Shown: positions 1 through 7,216 of the stretch, one piece after another | Layout: each line of letters begins with the position of its first letter | Numbering within the stretch: position 1 is the first letter of the stretch | From: JBGLNJ01 sp964353405 | GTDB lineage: Bacteria; Chloroflexota; Anaerolineae; Fen-1058 | Direction: 5' to 3' | NCBI GenBank assembly: GCA_964353405.1 | Contig: CAYGWJ010000364.1 | Location: forward strand, 1-25,881 | DNA length: 25,881 nt | Position numbers and translations under genes: made by a program | Notes under the pieces: model-generated | What the model was told of the DNA's origin: nothing | The model's input: the letters and a program-made list of their open reading frames with translations, nothing else | Database searches by the model: none

Positions 1-1
1 G

Positions 2-1303
2 CTGTATAGCCCACGCTCGGCTTGGACTGGCTTGAGTGGCGTGCCGGCCGGCTTTGCGGACAACGTGGACAACGACACGACCTTCGCCGCGGGCGCAGGG
101 CTGAACCTGGCAGGGAACCAGTTCAGCGTGAACACGACGACGATTCAAGCGCGGGTGAGCGGGCCATGTGGCGCGGGCTTTGCGATTCGCGTCGTCAATG
201 CCGACGGCAGTGTGACATGCGAAGCCATTGGGGGGAGCCAGCATAACCATCTCGGCCAGACCTGGACCGGCAGCAACAACCCCCTGGTCATAACCGGCAC
301 GTTCGGCGCGCCAACCTATGCCCCCCTGGTGCTGGGCAACACCCATGCCAACGGCTCCGGCGTGCGTGTAGAGAAGGCAGGTCTCATCGGCGTGAATGTG
401 GCCGAGGCGGGCACCGCTGGCGTGTGGGTGTCACATGCGGGCGAATACGGCGTGGGTGTGTACAAGGCCGGCAGCCCCAGCTACCTGGTGATGCCAACCT
501 TTCCCAGCGGTTTCCAGGTGGAGGGTAGTGAAGGGTACGGGCTGTATGTCGGTCAGGCCGACATGGACGGTGCGTACGTATGGTCGGCGGGCGGCGACGG
601 CGTGCATGTGCGGCTAGCAGACGGCGACGGCGTGGACGCCACGTCCACCGGCGCTTCTGCCTATGGCGGGCGCTTTGTCAACAGCGCGACCGGCGGCGCG
701 GGCCTGTACGCGCGTTCAGGCGATGGAAACGCAGCCGACATCAAACTGGGCAGCAACAGCGACACGGGCACAGGCGATAACGGCCGTATTCAATCAACTG
801 ACTATGGCAGCAGCGATTTGTACCTGACCAGTAATGACGATATCCACATTGAGCTGGACGACAACAATGACGAAGACGGCGTATTTCGGATTGACTCACA
901 GGGTATCCCTGTCTTTCAGGTAGAAGAAAGTGGTCGTGCGAACTTGGCCAACAACGCCGGTTGGGCAACGGTGATCAACATCGGCGACCGCTACCGCGAT
1001 AACTCTATCATTGCCTGGGCTTCGGTGAGCTCTAATGGCAATATTGGTTGGGAGTTTGGCGTGGCTTCGGTAACGAGGGCTGGCACGGGGAACTATATGA
1101 TCGAACTCGATGCTCACGCTGCCGGTGTCACAGCTTTGATCCCCATCGCCATCACCGAAGTCGAATCACAGCCCAGCAGCGCAGCCGAAGTCCGGATCGT
1201 GTCAATCAACCAGACCGCAGATAACATTTTCCGTATATACATCAACAACGGCAACTGGGCACCGGTGGATAATGACTTTGTGTTCATGGTCACGGCGCGA
1301 TAG
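2..1303 (+). CDS. beta-helix/fibre-like surface protein, 5' end missing
   Basis: The reading frame is open from base 2, so the gene begins upstream of the window; the TTG at 32 is not a convincing start. About 433 residues are visible. The beginning (V-P-A-G-F-A-D-N-V-D-N-D-T-T) followed by a G-N-Q-F-S-V segment resembles the head-proximal part of tail-fibre-like and collagen-like surface proteins. The middle is built of short units of about 10-20 residues such as V-x-V-x-x-A-G-x-x-G-V, as expected for a right-handed parallel beta-helix. The last ~90 residues are less repetitive and may form a C-terminal cap. No enzyme motif was seen. The stop codon lies 9 bases before the next gene, whose ribosome site overlaps it, so the two are probably co-transcribed. 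The function is unknown; adhesin or surface fibre is an inference. Confidence 0.75.
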   Translation: MYSPRSAWTGLSGVPAGFADNVDNDTTFAAGAGLNLAGNQFSVNTTTIQARVSGPCGAGFAIRVVNADGSVTCEAIGGSQHNHLGQTWTGSNNPLVITGTFGAPTYAPLVLGNTHANGSGVRVEKAGLIGVNVAEAGTAGVWVSHAGEYGVGVYKAGSPSYLVMPTFPSGFQVEGSEGYGLYVGQADMDGAYVWSAGGDGVHVRLADGDGVDATSTGASAYGGRFVNSATGGAGLYARSGDGNAADIKLGSNSDTGTGDNGRIQSTDYGSSDLYLTSNDDIHIELDDNNDEDGVFRIDSQGIPVFQVEESGRANLANNAGWATVINIGDRYRDNSIIAWASVSSNGNIGWEFGVASVTRAGTGNYMIELDAHAAGVTALIPIAITEVESQPSSAAEVRIVSINQTADNIFRIYINNGNWAPVDNDFVFMVTAR

Positions 1304-1312
1304 GAGGCAACG

Positions 1313-1597
1313 ATGAACCGCAAGACGATTGTTCTCATCGTGTTAGTCGCACTGGCGTTGTGGCCAGTTCTGCCGGTTTGGGCGCAAGGTGGCGATGGTT
1401 ACGATCTCTCCTGGTTCACGGTGGATAACGGAGGCGGCGTGAGCGGCGGCGGCGCGTACTCGCTTGGCGGCACAATCGGCCAGCCGGACGCCGGGGCAAT
1501 GATCGGCGGCGTCTACACACTGGTTGGTGGTTTCTGGGGCGGGGGCGTATCGGGCGCAACGTCGCGGTACATCTATTTGCCAATCGTCTTGCGCTAG
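1313..1597 (+). CDS. small secreted protein with YLPIV-type C-terminal tail
   Basis: This is a 94-residue protein starting at an ATG with the ribosome site AGGAGG at 1302-1307. The N terminus is a classical signal peptide: N-R-K, a hydrophobic stretch up to about residue 22, and a likely cleavage after V-W-A. The mature part is short and Gly-rich, with two related hairpin-like units (G-G-x-Y-S-L-G-G and G-G-x-Y-T-L-V-G-G-F-W) around G-T-I-G-Q-P-D-A-G. This pattern recurs, from memory, in Chloroflexota exported proteins, often as a module of larger ones. The protein ends in Y-L-P-I-V-L-R, like the tails of the proteins at 1631 and 21717. It lies between two other exported-protein genes. Function is unknown; it could be a small surface module needing the tail for localisation. 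Confidence 0.8.
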   Translation: MNRKTIVLIVLVALALWPVLPVWAQGGDGYDLSWFTVDNGGGVSGGGAYSLGGTIGQPDAGAMIGGVYTLVGGFWGGGVSGATSRYIYLPIVLR

Positions 1598-1630
1598 TCA
1601 TGAGTCGTGGGGTATAGCTTGGAGGACAGC

Positions 1631-3532
1631 ATGCGTGCTTATCGTTATCGTCTGTTGATCGCCATTGAGCTTGGCCTGTGCGCAGCGTGGCTAGTAGGGT
1701 CTGCGCTTCTCAATCGAACAGCGGCCGACCCTGGCCAAAACGCTGCGAGCGGGCTGTCGCTCCACTTTGTGGGCAGCCTCGGGGGAGCGGTACAAGCAAT
1801 CGCCGTGGATGGCGCGCATGCCTATCTTGGCGAAGGAGGCGCGCTGACGGTCCTCGACGTGAGCGACCCGGCAACTCTGCCGCGTCTCGCCCGGCTGCCC
1901 CTTGCGGATTCGGTCAACGATGTGCAGGTGGTGGGCCAGCGTGCCTATGCCGCTGCCGATGCGGCTGGGCTGCACATCATTGACCTCACCTACCCAGCCA
2001 GCCCGACCATGTTGAGCAGCCTCAAGGCGTGGTCGTCCGCAAGAGGCGTGTACATCACGGGCAGCCTGGCCTACGTCGCCGATTACGCTGGATTAGAAAT
2101 CGTTGACGTGAGTGACCCGATCAGCCCGGTGCTGCGGAGTCGGCTCTCTGTGCCGGGACTCACCGACGATCTTGTCGTCGTGGGCGGCCGGGTCTACCGG
2201 GGGGGCGGCTCGGAGGGCCTGCAGATCATTGACGTGAGCAATCCGTTCAGCCCGATCTTGAGTGGGGTGTTCAACACGCCCGGATTCGCTCATGCGGTGC
2301 AGGTGATTGGCGACCTGGCTTACGTCGCCGATGAAACCAGCGGACTGCAAATCATTGACGTGAGCAATCCACTTAGCCCAACACTCCGCGGCAGCTTTGA
2401 TACGCCAGGCTATGCCTACAGCGTGCAGGTGACGGGCAGCCTGGCGTACGTCGCGGACGTCAGCGGTTTGCAGATCATCAATGTGAGCAACCCGGCCAGC
2501 CCGACGTTGAGCGGCAGTTACAGCCTGTTCGGCGGCAATGCGGTAAAGGTTCAGGTGATCAGCAACCTGGCTTACCTCGCCAGTGGCCGCCGGGGACTGC
2601 ACGTCTTGGACGTGAGCAATCCAGCCAGCCCAGCCTTGGTGGGCAGCTACACGCCTCCCGGCGATGTCGAGGATGTGCATATCACAGGCAACTGGATGTA
2701 TCTCGCCGACGATGTGAACGGCTTACGCATCGTTGATGTCAGCGTGCCCTCCTTGCCTGTGCTGAGAAGCACGTTCGATACGCCGGGGCAGGCTCGCAAC
2801 GTGTGGGCTGTCGGCGACCTCGTCTACGTGGCCGATCAGAATAGTCTACAGATGATTGACGTGAGCAATCCGTTCAGCCCGACACTGCGGGGTAGCGATC
2901 CGACGACCGCTACCATTGACGCGCATGTGACGGGCACACTGGCCTATATCGCGTCCGGCAACTATGGTTTGTACATTACGGATGTAAGCGATCCAACTCA
3001 TCCTGTGGCGCGCGGCAGCCTGGACACGCCCGGCAGTGCGATGGCGCTGCAGGTGGTGGGCAGCCGCGCCTATGTCGCCGATTACAGCGGTGGGTTGCAG
3101 ATCATTGACGTGAGCAATCCGCTCAGCCCGACGCCGCTGGGCAGCCTGGACACGCCGGGCGAAGCACAGGGCGTCTATGTGCAGGGCAACCTGGCGTACG
3201 TTGCCGATCGCTTCGAGGGGTTACAGATCGTTGACGTGAGCGACCCGCTCAGCCCTACACTGCGCGGCAACTTTGACACGCCGGGGAATGCCCGAAATGT
3301 GCAAGTGATCGGCAACCTCGCCTATGTCGCCGACGCTTATTACGGCGTTCAGATCATTGACGTGAGCAACCCGGCGAGCCCCACGCTGCGCAGTGGGTAT
3401 CAGACGCCGGGATATAGCTACAACGTCCAGGTGATGGGCAACCTGGTCTACGTGGCGGACGCATACGGTGGACTGCAAATCCTGCGCATGTCGGAGCATC
3501 GAGTGTTTTTGCCGCTCGTGCGACGCGACTGA
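1631..3532 (+). CDS. secreted protein with 14 LVIVD repeats (predicted beta-propeller)
   Basis: The ATG at 1631 is chosen because GGAGG lies at 1621-1625; a GTG at 1607 would add eight residues without a good ribosome site. The product has 633 residues. Residues ~7-30 form a hydrophobic export signal after R-Y-R-Y-R. The rest consists of about 14 tandem units of ~41 residues, each with the pattern V-Q-V-x-G-x-L-A-Y-V-A-D ... G-L-Q-I-I-D-V-S-N-P-x-S-P-T-L. This is the LVIVD repeat, a family predicted to form beta-propeller blades at the cell surface. No catalytic residues are known for it. The protein ends V-F-L-P-L-V-R-R-D, a tail shared with two other exported proteins here. It is the last gene of the plus-strand group and converges on the kinase operon. 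The ligand or role is unknown. Confidence 0.9.
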   Translation: MRAYRYRLLIAIELGLCAAWLVGSALLNRTAADPGQNAASGLSLHFVGSLGGAVQAIAVDGAHAYLGEGGALTVLDVSDPATLPRLARLPLADSVNDVQVVGQRAYAAADAAGLHIIDLTYPASPTMLSSLKAWSSARGVYITGSLAYVADYAGLEIVDVSDPISPVLRSRLSVPGLTDDLVVVGGRVYRGGGSEGLQIIDVSNPFSPILSGVFNTPGFAHAVQVIGDLAYVADETSGLQIIDVSNPLSPTLRGSFDTPGYAYSVQVTGSLAYVADVSGLQIINVSNPASPTLSGSYSLFGGNAVKVQVISNLAYLASGRRGLHVLDVSNPASPALVGSYTPPGDVEDVHITGNWMYLADDVNGLRIVDVSVPSLPVLRSTFDTPGQARNVWAVGDLVYVADQNSLQMIDVSNPFSPTLRGSDPTTATIDAHVTGTLAYIASGNYGLYITDVSDPTHPVARGSLDTPGSAMALQVVGSRAYVADYSGGLQIIDVSNPLSPTPLGSLDTPGEAQGVYVQGNLAYVADRFEGLQIVDVSDPLSPTLRGNFDTPGNARNVQVIGNLAYVADAYYGVQIIDVSNPASPTLRSGYQTPGYSYNVQVMGNLVYVADAYGGLQILRMSEHRVFLPLVRRD

Positions 3533-3675
3533 CCCTAGAAGGAGGCTGTGTCATGAAAGCCGTACTGTCGCCCACCCAGACGCCTGTACCCACACTGACA
3601 GATGTCAAGGCGATTGGCCTCCCGCCATGCAGCAGTAAAACGGGCATCTATCAGGTTCAACCGCTGGCAATCTGG
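3533..3675 (+). other. intergenic gap with orphan ribosome site and start codon
   Basis: Between the converging genes there is a very good ribosome site (AGGAGG, 3540-3545) followed by an ATG at 3553. It opens a frame beginning M-K-A-V-L-S-P-T-Q-T-P-V-P-T. The frame continues as an antisense shadow over the end of the kinase gene up to 4296, and its composition there is that of a shadow. The start probably belongs to a gene whose body was lost, or is accidental. No terminator hairpin with a T-run was seen in the gap. Confidence 0.4.
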
Positions 3676-6492
3676 TCATCTGTCTCTCGTCTCCATTGCA
3701 CAAATAGTCGCTTGCTCTATCGTCATCGCGCGCCCTTCAGCCCACGCTGCCGCACAAGTCGCTTCGTCGAGTCCCGCACGCACGGCGGCTACAGCCCGGT
3801 CATACTCTGCACGCTCGACGGGCGGCACAGGAGCGCCGATCGCCTCTCGCAGCGCTTCTGCCGCTCCGAACATCTGGGCTGCCTTTCGAAAATCTCGCCC
3901 GGCCTCGGCTGCCATTCCGGCCAGCCCTTCCAGCGACTCGGCGATGCTCCGCCGGGTTCCCATTTCTTTGCGCAGAGACAGGCTCTCTCTGAACAGTATC
4001 AGGGCGCGCGCTTGTTCGCCCAGCGCGCGCAACACTTTTGCCAGGCCATTGAGTGCGATCGCCACGTACCGCTTGTCACCCGCTATCCGACTATAAGCCA
4101 GACCCTCTTCCAGCCGCTCGCGCGCCAGATAATAATCACCCTGGCAGTAGGCCACCAAACCGAGTCCGCTTTGCGCAAAAGCAATGCCGGTTCGGTCCTC
4201 ATGTTTCTCCAGCGACGCCAGGTTCTCGCGCCACAGCGCCGCCGCGCCGTCCACATCGCCCCGATAATACATGACCAGCGCCAGAAAATCGCCTAGAATA
4301 ATGGGGCGGTTGTATTCATCGTCAATTTCCCGGCCGATGGCCAGGCTCTCTTCGATCCTCGCTTCCGCCCGCGAATAGTCGCCCTGATAACAGGCCACCA
4401 GGCCCAGCAGATTGAGTGTGGTGACCAGGCCCCCTCGGTCACCTCGCTCGCGTTCCAGCGCCAGGCTTTCCTCCAGCAGCGCAGTCGCTTCTCGATATTC
4501 ACTCCGGCGGAGCGCCACATTCGCCAGCCGGTTGAGCGATGTCGCAATGCCGGCCTTATCCCCCAGTTCGCGAAAGAGTGCCAGGCTCTCTTGAGAAAGC
4601 GAGCCTGCCCGCCCGTAATCCCCTTTCAGCCGGGCAATATAGCCAAGCGAACCGAGCGTGACGGCCATGCCCCATCGGTCACCCGATTGGCGAAACAGGC
4701 TGAGGCCCTCCTCCCAGTGTTTCTCGGCCCGCGCTGTGTCGTCGCGATTGAACGCAACCCAGCCGAGACTGAACATCGCGAGCGCTGTGCCCCACTCGTC
4801 GCCCAGTTCACTAAACAGCGCGAGGCTTTCATCCAGATACGCAGTGGCTCGCTCAAGATTGCCCTGGTTCCATTCCTCGGCTCCCAGCCCGCGCAGCGCA
4901 AAAGCAGTGCCCCAGCTATCTCCAAGCTTGCGCCACAGTGCCAGCGCCTCCGTATAGGGCGCGGTCGCGCTTTTGGCATCATCCGCCAGCCAGCCCGCGC
5001 CGCACAGTGCTTTAGCCCGTGCACGCTGCGCTGATAAAGTCAAGTCTGCGTCCCATTTCTGGGAAAGCAATCGCTCCAGCCACTCGCGGCCCTCGTTCCA
5101 GTAGCCGCGCAGATACCAGAACCGCGCCAGATCTCCTCCGATTCGCCACCCGGCCTCCAGCGCCCCACTCTGCAGTGACCATTTGAGCGCCATCCGCAGA
5201 TTGTCGTGTTCCATTTCGAGCCGGGCCAGCCATTCGACCTGATCGGCGCGTCGCAAGCCCGGCTCGGCCATCTCGGCCAGTCGCAGGAAAAAATCGAGCT
5301 GCCGGCGACGCACTGCTTCCGCCTCGCCCGCCTGGATCAATCTATCACGCGCATACTCGCGGATCGTCTCCAACAAGTGGTACCGCGCTGAGCTTCCCTG
5401 GTCCTCCATCACGACGAGCGATTTGTTGACCAACTGTGTCAGCGCTTCTAGAACGTCAGGGGCAGTCAGCCCAGCATCGGTAGTGACGCTCTCGGCTGCC
5501 TCCAGCGTCCACCCGCCGACAAACGCCGACAACCGGCGCAGCAACGTGCGCTCGACGTCCGAGAGCAGATCCCAACTCCAATCAATCAGCGCTTTTAATG
5601 TCTGCTGACGAGGCAATGCCGTGCGGCTGCCACCCGTCAACAAGCGAAAGCGATCGTCCAGCCGAGAGGCAATCTGATCCACCGTCATCGCGCTCACGCG
5701 CGCCGCCGCCAGCTCGATCGCCAGCGGTAATCCATCCAGCCGGTGGCAAATCTGAGCAAGGGCAAGCGCATTCGCGGCCGTCACCTGAAGATCCGGCCTG
5801 ACGCTGACGGCGCGGTCGAGGAACAATCGGACTGCCTCGTAGTGAGCGTAACTCAACACGTCATCGCCAGGGGCTGGGCGATCCGGATGAGGAGACGCAA
5901 GAGATGGAACGCGGAAGGATGTTTCACCCGCGATGCCGAACGCTTCCCGGCTGGTGGCAAGGATCTTGACGTTCGGGCAGACCCGCAGGAATGTCTCGGC
6001 CAGTGACGCGCACGCCTCGATCAGATGCTCGCAGTTGTCGAGGATGAGCAAGAGCGATTTGGGACGCAAGTAGTCGGCGAGAGTTTTGGCGAGAGGGCGG
6101 CCCGGTTCCTCACGCACGCCCAAAAGGGCCGCCACCGTCTGCGGGACCAACGCCGGGTCGGACACGGGCGCCAGTTCAACCAGCCAGACCCCATCGGAAT
6201 ACTCGGCCAGGCCGTCCCCGGCCACCTTGAGCGCCAGCCGTGTTTTGCCGCATCCGCCCGTGCCGGTGAGCGTCACCAGCCGAGAGGTTATGAGCAATCG
6301 CTTCACCTCGGCGCTCTCGTGTTCCCGTCCCACAAAGCTGGTCAACTGGATCGGCAGGTTATGGTGGGGAGTGACGGCAGATCTGGGCAAGCGGCCTTGT
6401 GCTGCTTCTGCCAACGCCGACGCAACCTCACGCGCGGAAGCGAACCGGTCGTTGGGGAGCTTGGCGAGCAGCTTGAGGATGATCGCTTCCAT
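3676..6492 (-). CDS. C-terminal part of frameshifted kinase/NB-ARC/TPR protein
   Basis: The 938 codons from the internal ATG at 6492 hold the end of the kinase C-lobe (R-F-A-S-A-R-E), then an NB-ARC/AfsR-like STAND ATPase. Its Walker A is T-G-T-G-G-C-G-K-T-R (Lys codon 6244-6246), followed by L-L-L-I-L-D-N-C-E-H as Walker B. After that come a winged-helix-like stretch and about ten 40-residue tetratricopeptide units typically ending A-L-x-x-x-R-E-L-G-D. The C terminus (A-M-T-I-E-Q-A) matches that of the neighbouring paralog (A-M-T-L-E-Q-A). No ribosome site precedes 6492, so this is not a natural start. In the intact gene this part is fused to the kinase at 6428-7216, giving about 1179 residues. 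STAND ATPases of this type act as ligand-triggered signalling switches; the trigger here is unknown. Confidence 0.85.
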   Translation of the reverse strand: MEAIILKLLAKLPNDRFASAREVASALAEAAQGRLPRSAVTPHHNLPIQLTSFVGREHESAEVKRLLITSRLVTLTGTGGCGKTRLALKVAGDGLAEYSDGVWLVELAPVSDPALVPQTVAALLGVREEPGRPLAKTLADYLRPKSLLLILDNCEHLIEACASLAETFLRVCPNVKILATSREAFGIAGETSFRVPSLASPHPDRPAPGDDVLSYAHYEAVRLFLDRAVSVRPDLQVTAANALALAQICHRLDGLPLAIELAAARVSAMTVDQIASRLDDRFRLLTGGSRTALPRQQTLKALIDWSWDLLSDVERTLLRRLSAFVGGWTLEAAESVTTDAGLTAPDVLEALTQLVNKSLVVMEDQGSSARYHLLETIREYARDRLIQAGEAEAVRRRQLDFFLRLAEMAEPGLRRADQVEWLARLEMEHDNLRMALKWSLQSGALEAGWRIGGDLARFWYLRGYWNEGREWLERLLSQKWDADLTLSAQRARAKALCGAGWLADDAKSATAPYTEALALWRKLGDSWGTAFALRGLGAEEWNQGNLERATAYLDESLALFSELGDEWGTALAMFSLGWVAFNRDDTARAEKHWEEGLSLFRQSGDRWGMAVTLGSLGYIARLKGDYGRAGSLSQESLALFRELGDKAGIATSLNRLANVALRRSEYREATALLEESLALERERGDRGGLVTTLNLLGLVACYQGDYSRAEARIEESLAIGREIDDEYNRPIILGDFLALVMYYRGDVDGAAALWRENLASLEKHEDRTGIAFAQSGLGLVAYCQGDYYLARERLEEGLAYSRIAGDKRYVAIALNGLAKVLRALGEQARALILFRESLSLRKEMGTRRSIAESLEGLAGMAAEAGRDFRKAAQMFGAAEALREAIGAPVPPVERAEYDRAVAAVRAGLDEATCAAAWAEGRAMTIEQATICAMETRDR

Positions 6493-7216
6493 CGCAGGCG
6501 GCAGGTCGGCGCCCAGAGTGCGGGGGGGGGACCACGTCAGCGTAAAAATGCTGCGCGATAATAGCTAATGGATCGTCGCCCGTGAAGGGCAACCGACCGG
6601 TCGTCAGCTCATAGAGCATCACGCCGAGCGCGTACAGGTCGGCGCGGCCGTCAAGCGCTTCGCCCCGCGCCTGCTCCGGCGCAAGGTAAAACACTGTCCC
6701 GATAATCGCTCCCTCCGTCGAGAGGCGAGACGCGCCCGATCGCGCCAATCCAAAATCCATCAACTTGACCGTGCCGTCGGACGTGATGAGAACATTCTCC
6801 GGCTTGAGGTCGCGGTGGACAATGCCATGCGCGTGAGCGTGTTCGAGCGCGGCGCACACCTGCTGCGCCACGGCCATGATCTCATCGAGCGATTGCGGCT
6901 TACGCTCAAAGAGCGATTTGCCTTCGACCAATTCCATCACGATAAAGGGCGCGCCGCTTGCCCCCGAAGCAAGAGTGGGGTCGGCTTCGCCGGCATCGTG
7001 AACCAGGACAATGTTCGGATGGTTGAGCCGGGCCGCCGCGCGTGCTTCGCGCAACAGGCGCGCGCGGCTATCAGTGCTCAGGTTAGACGCGTTCAAGACC
7101 TTGACGGCCACGTCGCGGTCGAGCAGTGTATCGTGAGCGCGATAGACGACGCCCATCCCACCGCGTCCTAGCTCGGCGTCGAGGCAGTAGCGATTTGAGA
7201 GCAGCGTGCCCATCAT
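6428..7216 (-). CDS. N-terminal Ser/Thr kinase part of the same frameshifted gene
   Basis: The ATG at 7216 overlaps the stop of the preceding gene by four bases (ATGA), so translation is probably coupled. The kinase shows G-R-G-G-M-G (17-22), catalytic V-A-V-K (Lys39), H-R-D-L-K-P-E-N, an intact D-F-G and A-P-E-Q, so it should be active if complete. At about residue 229 the reading frame leaves the paralog alignment at a run of nine C on the coding strand and ends in 30-odd unrelated residues. With eight C the frame would read V-V-P-P-R-T-L and join the downstream part, matching V-V-P-P-R-A-H in the first paralog. As written, the C-lobe is truncated. Either it is a real frameshift, a phase-variable tract, or a homopolymer error in the assembly. 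Confidence 0.85.
   Translation of the reverse strand: MMGTLLSNRYCLDAELGRGGMGVVYRAHDTLLDRDVAVKVLNASNLSTDSRARLLREARAAARLNHPNIVLVHDAGEADPTLASGASGAPFIVMELVEGKSLFERKPQSLDEIMAVAQQVCAALEHAHAHGIVHRDLKPENVLITSDGTVKLMDFGLARSGASRLSTEGAIIGTVFYLAPEQARGEALDGRADLYALGVMLYELTTGRLPFTGDDPLAIIAQHFYADVVPPPHSGRRPAACDGSDHPQAARQAPQRPVRFRA
6522..6530. repeat. run of nine G, frameshift site in kinase gene 3
   Basis: Nine consecutive G on the plus strand (C on the coding strand) sit exactly where the kinase frame and the ATPase frame part. Removing one base restores a single frame of about 1180 codons across 3676-7216 that aligns with both neighbouring paralogs. Runs of this length are prone to slippage in replication and to sequencing error. 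Confidence 0.9.

Noticed and set aside
1745..3500. Regular repeats that might be a CRISPR or DNA tandem array
   Set aside because: The ~123-base periodicity is that of the 41-residue LVIVD protein repeats in one open frame.
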